Of a stretch of DNA of 8,757 nucleotides, positions 5,268 to 8,757 are shown in pieces. This stretch comes from Lysobacterales bacterium (lineage in GTDB: Bacteria > Pseudomonadota > Gammaproteobacteria > Xanthomonadales > SZUA-36). The notes under the pieces are model-generated. The model searched no databases. It was not told where the DNA came from and saw nothing but the letters and a program-made list of their open reading frames with translations. Positions within the stretch are counted from its first letter, which is position 1. Each line of letters begins with the position of its first letter. The translations under genes and the position numbers were made by a program. The stretch covers positions 1-8,757 of the forward strand of contig JARFQZ010000148.1 in NCBI GenBank assembly GCA_029287515.1, written 5' to 3'.

Positions 5268-6575
5268 ATGACAAGATTAACCCCCCTATTTCTGATCCCG
5301 GCACTGCTGTTTTCCATGTCACTCGTAGCGGGTGGCGAGGAAGACCGTACCGCACAGGCAGAGCGGGCAAAAGCCGAGCACCAGGTCATGCTCGAAGAGG
5401 CGGAGCGGGCGCGCATCGAAGCGGAAGCCATGCGCCTGGAGGCGAAAAAAGCAGCGGAACTGGCACGCGAGACTTCGGCCCGCCTGAAAGCCGAAAGGGC
5501 CCGCGAAAAGTCGGAACGAAGCCGGGTAGATTCCGAGGAACGCGCCAGGGAAAGGGCCATGGAGCAGGAAGAATTGATCCGCGCCCGGGAAGAGTTGGGC
5601 CGGGCGCACCGCGAGCTCAGAGAAGCCACGCGCGAAGTCGCCCGGGCGCATCGCGAACTGAGCCTGAGCCAGGTTGAACGGGTTCGCGAGGTTGAGAGGC
5701 AAGTGAACCTGGGTGACAGGGCAGTCATCGGGGTCATTCTCGGCAAGGAGACGGACCGGGGCGTTCAGATCATCGGTATTTCGCCCGATGGCCCGGCTGA
5801 AAGAGCCGGGCTGCAGCAAGGCGACACGCTGGTGTCCATTCGCGGCGTTGAACTGGCCGGCGGCGATGGGGGACGTGAGGCGGTCTTCGAAGTCATGAGC
5901 GAGGCAAATGACGGCGAGGAACTGGCCGTGGTCGTCGAGCGTGATGGCGAATCATGGGAATACGTTGTCACTGCCGAGACGCGCGAGCCGCGGGGGTGGC
6001 AGTCGGTCATCCGGATACCGGAAGTCGAGGTCGTGGAAGACATCTCTGGCACTGAGCCCGTCATCGTCGAGCGGATTGTCGTGCCCGATATCGATGAAGA
6101 AGCCCTGGCGGAACGCGTCGCCGAGTTGTCAGCGAGAGTCAGCGCCGAGGTTTCCGACAGAATGGACGGGGCCGAGCTGAGGATCGTCACCACCGATGGC
6201 GAAAACATCCAGCATTTCGAGTTTGAAGGTTTTTCCGATCTTGGTGGCCATGCCATGCGCGAAGCCAATATCTGGTTCGGGCTTCCCCACGCTCATGGAC
6301 TCGAACTGGCCACAATTAATAAAGACCTCGGCGAATATTTCAAAACCGACCGCGGCGTACTGATCATCAGCGCCAAGGAGGACAACGCCTATCAACTTAA
6401 ATCCGGCGATGTCATTCTCGGCATCGGCTCGACCGCGGTCAATTCACCGTCGGACTTGATGCGCGCCCTGCGCGACGCCCAACCGGGCGAGGAAATCGAG
6501 TTGAAGATCAAGCGTAACCGCCGTGACGACAATCTGAAGGTCGTAATGCCCGAGAATCGCCTCGGCTTCAGGTAA
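5268..6575 (+). CDS. Exported coiled-coil protein with two PDZ domains
   Basis: A 435-residue protein. Residues 1-22 form a signal peptide (MTRLTPLFLIPALLFSMSLVAG) with no lipobox cysteine. Residues about 25-147 are a highly charged A/E/R-rich helix, probably a long coiled coil. PDZ1 spans about 150-237 (GVILGK carboxylate-binding loop, then DGPAERAGLQQGDTLVSI). A linker of about 100 residues follows, and PDZ2 spans about 341-428 (RGVLIISAKEDNAYQLKSGDVILGI). PDZ domains bind C-terminal peptides. No trypsin-like or metalloprotease domain is present, so this is not DegP/DegS/RseP but may act as an adaptor or sensor. The ATG at 5268 has AGGA 7 nt upstream. It lies 29 nt after the anti-sigma gene with no terminator between, so co-expression with the sigma operon is likely. 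I do not recognise a named gene. Confidence 0.85.
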   Translation: MTRLTPLFLIPALLFSMSLVAGGEEDRTAQAERAKAEHQVMLEEAERARIEAEAMRLEAKKAAELARETSARLKAERAREKSERSRVDSEERARERAMEQEELIRAREELGRAHRELREATREVARAHRELSLSQVERVREVERQVNLGDRAVIGVILGKETDRGVQIIGISPDGPAERAGLQQGDTLVSIRGVELAGGDGGREAVFEVMSEANDGEELAVVVERDGESWEYVVTAETREPRGWQSVIRIPEVEVVEDISGTEPVIVERIVVPDIDEEALAERVAELSARVSAEVSDRMDGAELRIVTTDGENIQHFEFEGFSDLGGHAMREANIWFGLPHAHGLELATINKDLGEYFKTDRGVLIISAKEDNAYQLKSGDVILGIGSTAVNSPSDLMRALRDAQPGEEIELKIKRNRRDDNLKVVMPENRLGFR

Positions 6576-6593
6576 TCTGCCGGGCCATTGGTT

Positions 6594-6599
6594 TATAAT
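6594..6599 (+). promoter_or_regulatory. Candidate -10 element upstream of rimO
   Basis: A perfect TATAAT sits in the 59-nt gap between the PDZ gene and rimO, placing a possible start near 6606, about 29 nt before the rimO ATG. No good -35 hexamer lies 16-18 nt upstream, so it is a candidate only. It would let rimO-rsmC be expressed apart from the sigma operon. Confidence 0.45.
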
Positions 6600-6634
6600 C
6601 TCCCGATTCAACAGATCGGTAAATTTCAAACCTG

Positions 6635-7960
6635 ATGTCGAAGACAAATCCCACGGTTGGAATGGTCAGCCTTGGCTGCCCCAAGGCGCTGGTCGATTCG
6701 GAGCGCATCCTGACGCAGTTGCGCACCGACGGCTACCAGATCAGCCCGGACTATGAAGGCGCCGATGTCGTGCTGGTGAATACCTGTGGGTTCATCGACA
6801 GCGCCAAGGCCGAATCGCTCGAAGCGATAGGCGAAGCCCTGGAGGAAAACGGGCGGGTCATCGTCACGGGCTGCATGGGCGTCGATGAGGCTGAAATCCG
6901 CGCACTGCACCCAAGCGTGCTCGCGGTGACCGGGCCGCAGCAATACGAAGCCGTCGTCAGTGAAGTGAGGCGACACGCTCCGCCGCCTGCTGAACACGAC
7001 CCCTTTACCAGCTTGATACCCCCACAGGGCATCAAGCTGACACCGCGCCATTATGCCTACCTGAAAATTTCCGAGGGCTGTAATCACAAGTGTACGTTCT
7101 GCATTATCCCTTCGATGCGCGGAAAACTCGTCAGCCGCCCGATCGGCGATGTCATGGGCGAGGCCCAACGCCTGGCCGCCGCCGGCGTGCGAGAAATCCT
7201 GGTGATCTCACAGGACACCTCTGCCTATGGCGTGGACCTGAAATACAAGCTGGATTTCTGGGGTAGCAAGCCCGTCAAGACACGGATGAAAGAACTGTGC
7301 GAGGCGCTGGCGAGCCTGGGCATCTGGGTTCGGCTGCACTATGTCTACCCCTACAAACACGTGGACGAGATCATCCCGTTGATGGCCGAGGGTGGGATTC
7401 TGCCCTACCTGGATATCCCCTTTCAGCACGGCAGTCCGCGGGTGCTGAAGGCCATGCGGCGGCCTGCGGCGGCTGAGAACAACCTGGAGAGAATTCAGAA
7501 ATGGCGGGCAATCTGCCCGGAACTGGCCATACGCAGCACGTTCATCGTCGGCTTCCCCGGGGAAACGGAATCAGAATTCGAACAGTTGCTGGAATTTCTG
7601 CGCGAAGCCAGGCTGGACCGTGTCGGTTGTTTTACCTATTCAGCGGTTGACGGAGCGCGGGCCAACGAGTTGCCCGGAGCCATTCCCGAAGCGATCAAGC
7701 AGGAGCGCTGGAACGCATTCATGGAAACCCAGGCTGCAATCAGCCGCGAACGCCTGGAAGCCCGTATCGGGACGATCCAGGAAGTGCTCGTGGACGAGGT
7801 GAGCAGTGAAGGCGCTGTTGCCAGAACGCGATTCGATGCGCCGGAAATTGACGGCGTGGTCCACATTCCGGACGGTGAACCGCTGAGCCCAGGGATGTTG
7901 ATCGACGTGGAAATTGACGGCGCGGACGATTACGACCTGACCGCCCGTTTCCCGGACTGA
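6635..7960 (+). CDS. rimO: Ribosomal protein S12 methylthiotransferase RimO
   Basis: A 441-residue radical-SAM methylthiotransferase, the same length as E. coli RimO. It adds a beta-methylthio group to the conserved aspartate (D88 in E. coli numbering) of ribosomal protein S12. The N-terminal UPF0004 domain (about 8-120) carries the three cysteines of the auxiliary cluster: C15 in SLGCPK, C51 in NTCGF and C80 in GCMG. The radical-SAM cluster is C149-x3-C153-x2-C156 (CNHKCTFC). The core continues with DIPFQHGS and FIVGFPGET, and a TRAM-type RNA/protein-binding domain occupies about 375-441. The SLGCPKALVDSE start and EGCNHKC...IPSMRG spacing match RimO rather than MiaB. The ATG at 6635 has only a weak ribosome binding site. 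rsmC follows 11 nt later. Confidence 0.97.
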   Translation: MSKTNPTVGMVSLGCPKALVDSERILTQLRTDGYQISPDYEGADVVLVNTCGFIDSAKAESLEAIGEALEENGRVIVTGCMGVDEAEIRALHPSVLAVTGPQQYEAVVSEVRRHAPPPAEHDPFTSLIPPQGIKLTPRHYAYLKISEGCNHKCTFCIIPSMRGKLVSRPIGDVMGEAQRLAAAGVREILVISQDTSAYGVDLKYKLDFWGSKPVKTRMKELCEALASLGIWVRLHYVYPYKHVDEIIPLMAEGGILPYLDIPFQHGSPRVLKAMRRPAAAENNLERIQKWRAICPELAIRSTFIVGFPGETESEFEQLLEFLREARLDRVGCFTYSAVDGARANELPGAIPEAIKQERWNAFMETQAAISRERLEARIGTIQEVLVDEVSSEGAVARTRFDAPEIDGVVHIPDGEPLSPGMLIDVEIDGADDYDLTARFPD

Positions 7961-7971
7961 TAACTGCCCTC

Positions 7972-8757
7972 GTGGAACGCAGCAGCGAGGTCATCCTGCG
8001 CAACGAGGCCAAACTGCCCCGTGCCGGCCTGATGTTGATCAACCCGCCCAGGGATTCACTGCGCCGGCAATTGGAGCAGACCGGGCGCCCGGTCGGCGTA
8101 TTTACCCAGAATCACGGCGACTTCTGTTGGCATGCTTCTGGATCAGACGAAAATGTTCGATTCGGACTGCGGCCATCGCCCGATCAATTGGCATCTGCGG
8201 CCATCCTGAACCTGCCGCGTGAAAAAGAATTGCTGACCATGATGCTGCATGCCGTCTCTTCCGGTTTATCGCCGGATTCCCGTCTCTGGCTGGTCGGCGA
8301 AAACAAGGCCGGCATCAAGTCGGCCAGGCGATATCTCGAGCAATTTTTCCGGCAGGTGAGCAAACTCGATTCAGCCCGCCATTGCGTGTTGTTCGAAGCC
8401 CGCCAACCCTGCCCCGGCGGGCATTTTGAACCGGGATCATACGCCAGGCAATGGCAGGCAACATTTGCCGGCCATTCGCTCGACATCGTCTCTCTTCCGG
8501 GTGTATTCGCCCACGGGCGGCTGGACCAGGGCAGCCAAATGCTGCTGGATGCGCTGGAAGGCCTGCAACCGACCGGTAAAATTCTGGATTTTGCCTGTGG
8601 CAGCGGAGTCATCGGCTGTTCCCTGCTCGCGGCAAATAGCGGGATCGAACTCACGCTGCTTGACGTTTCCGCGATTGCGCTGGAATCCAGCCGCCGCACC
8701 CTTGAAATGAATGCGTTGCAGGCCCACCTGCTTCCCTCGGACGGCCTGGCCCAGGTC
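7972..8757 (+). CDS. rsmC: 16S rRNA (guanine-1207-N2)-methyltransferase RsmC, 5' part (runs off right edge)
   Basis: 262 codons without a stop; the gene continues beyond the window. RsmC methylates G1207 of 16S rRNA in the 30S subunit with S-adenosylmethionine. The N-terminal degenerate methyltransferase domain starts with SSEVILRN (compare SEVLLRH in E. coli) and includes WLVGENKAGIKSARRYL and DSARHCVLFEAR. The catalytic domain begins near LPGVFAHGRLDQGSQMLL, with the SAM-binding loop ILDFACGSGVIG at about 204-215 and LTLLDVSAIALESSRRTLEMN after it. The NPPF motif that contacts the target base lies outside the window. I start at GTG 7972, the first possible start after the rimO stop codon; it fits the family N terminus. 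No clear Shine-Dalgarno sequence is present, so coupling to rimO is plausible. Confidence 0.93.
   Translation, partial: MERSSEVILRNEAKLPRAGLMLINPPRDSLRRQLEQTGRPVGVFTQNHGDFCWHASGSDENVRFGLRPSPDQLASAAILNLPREKELLTMMLHAVSSGLSPDSRLWLVGENKAGIKSARRYLEQFFRQVSKLDSARHCVLFEARQPCPGGHFEPGSYARQWQATFAGHSLDIVSLPGVFAHGRLDQGSQMLLDALEGLQPTGKILDFACGSGVIGCSLLAANSGIELTLLDVSAIALESSRRTLEMNALQAHLLPSDGLAQV

Noticed and set aside
5261..5746. Minus-strand open frame of 161 codons, Arg/Ser rich, opposite the PDZ gene
   Set aside because: It is the antisense shadow of the repetitive GAG/GCG/CGC codons of the coiled coil; low-complexity product, no start signals.
6626..7168. Minus-strand open frame of 180 codons opposite rimO
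   Set aside because: It lies wholly opposite conserved rimO codons and its product has no recognisable domain.
8184..8699. Minus-strand open frame of 171 codons opposite rsmC
   Set aside because: The plus strand encodes well-conserved RsmC motifs over the same stretch; the reverse product is Ser/Arg-rich shadow sequence.

Overview
The window looks like ordinary chromosome from a fairly GC-rich gammaproteobacterium. The evidence is a gammaproteobacterial-type GreB, an IbpA-class small heat shock protein with a sigma-32 promoter, RimO followed by RsmC, and an ECF sigma factor whose region 4 looks like those I recall from Xanthomonadales/Wenzhouxiangella-like bacteria. That last placement is inference from memory, not a search. 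I see no insertion sequence, prophage, CRISPR array, tRNA or rRNA.

Layout. Positions 1-2768 carry a tightly packed minus-strand set, read from right to left: a PlsC-type acyltransferase, a rhomboid protease, a membrane-anchored SRPBCC + GyrI-like protein, and the start of a Rossmann-fold DUF2520-like protein that leaves the window at position 1. Gaps between these genes are 4, 26 and 0 nt, so they are probably one operon. Positions 2769-3467 hold an ibpA-like hsp20 gene on the minus strand. It is bounded by a strong intrinsic terminator downstream, and upstream by a sigma-32-type promoter and a structured leader that looks like a ROSE RNA thermometer. Upstream of that, also on the minus strand, is greB.

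greB is divergent from a plus-strand cluster at 4148-6575: an ECF sigma factor, a single-pass membrane protein that is probably its anti-sigma factor, and an exported coiled-coil protein with two PDZ domains and no protease domain. This is the best candidate here for a little-described envelope-sensing module. Next on the plus strand come rimO, complete and of textbook length, and the first 262 codons of rsmC, which runs off the right end. RimO modifies ribosomal protein S12 and RsmC methylates 16S rRNA, so this pair modifies the 30S subunit.

How the parts may work together. The hsp20 gene appears controlled twice, by sigma-32 at transcription and by a melting hairpin over its ribosome binding site at translation. 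The sigma/anti-sigma/PDZ set has the logic of an envelope-stress relay: cytoplasmic sigma, membrane-spanning anti-sigma, periplasmic peptide-binding protein. Its signal and targets cannot be read from the sequence. The only gene-free stretches are short (185 nt or less), and what they hold is listed below.
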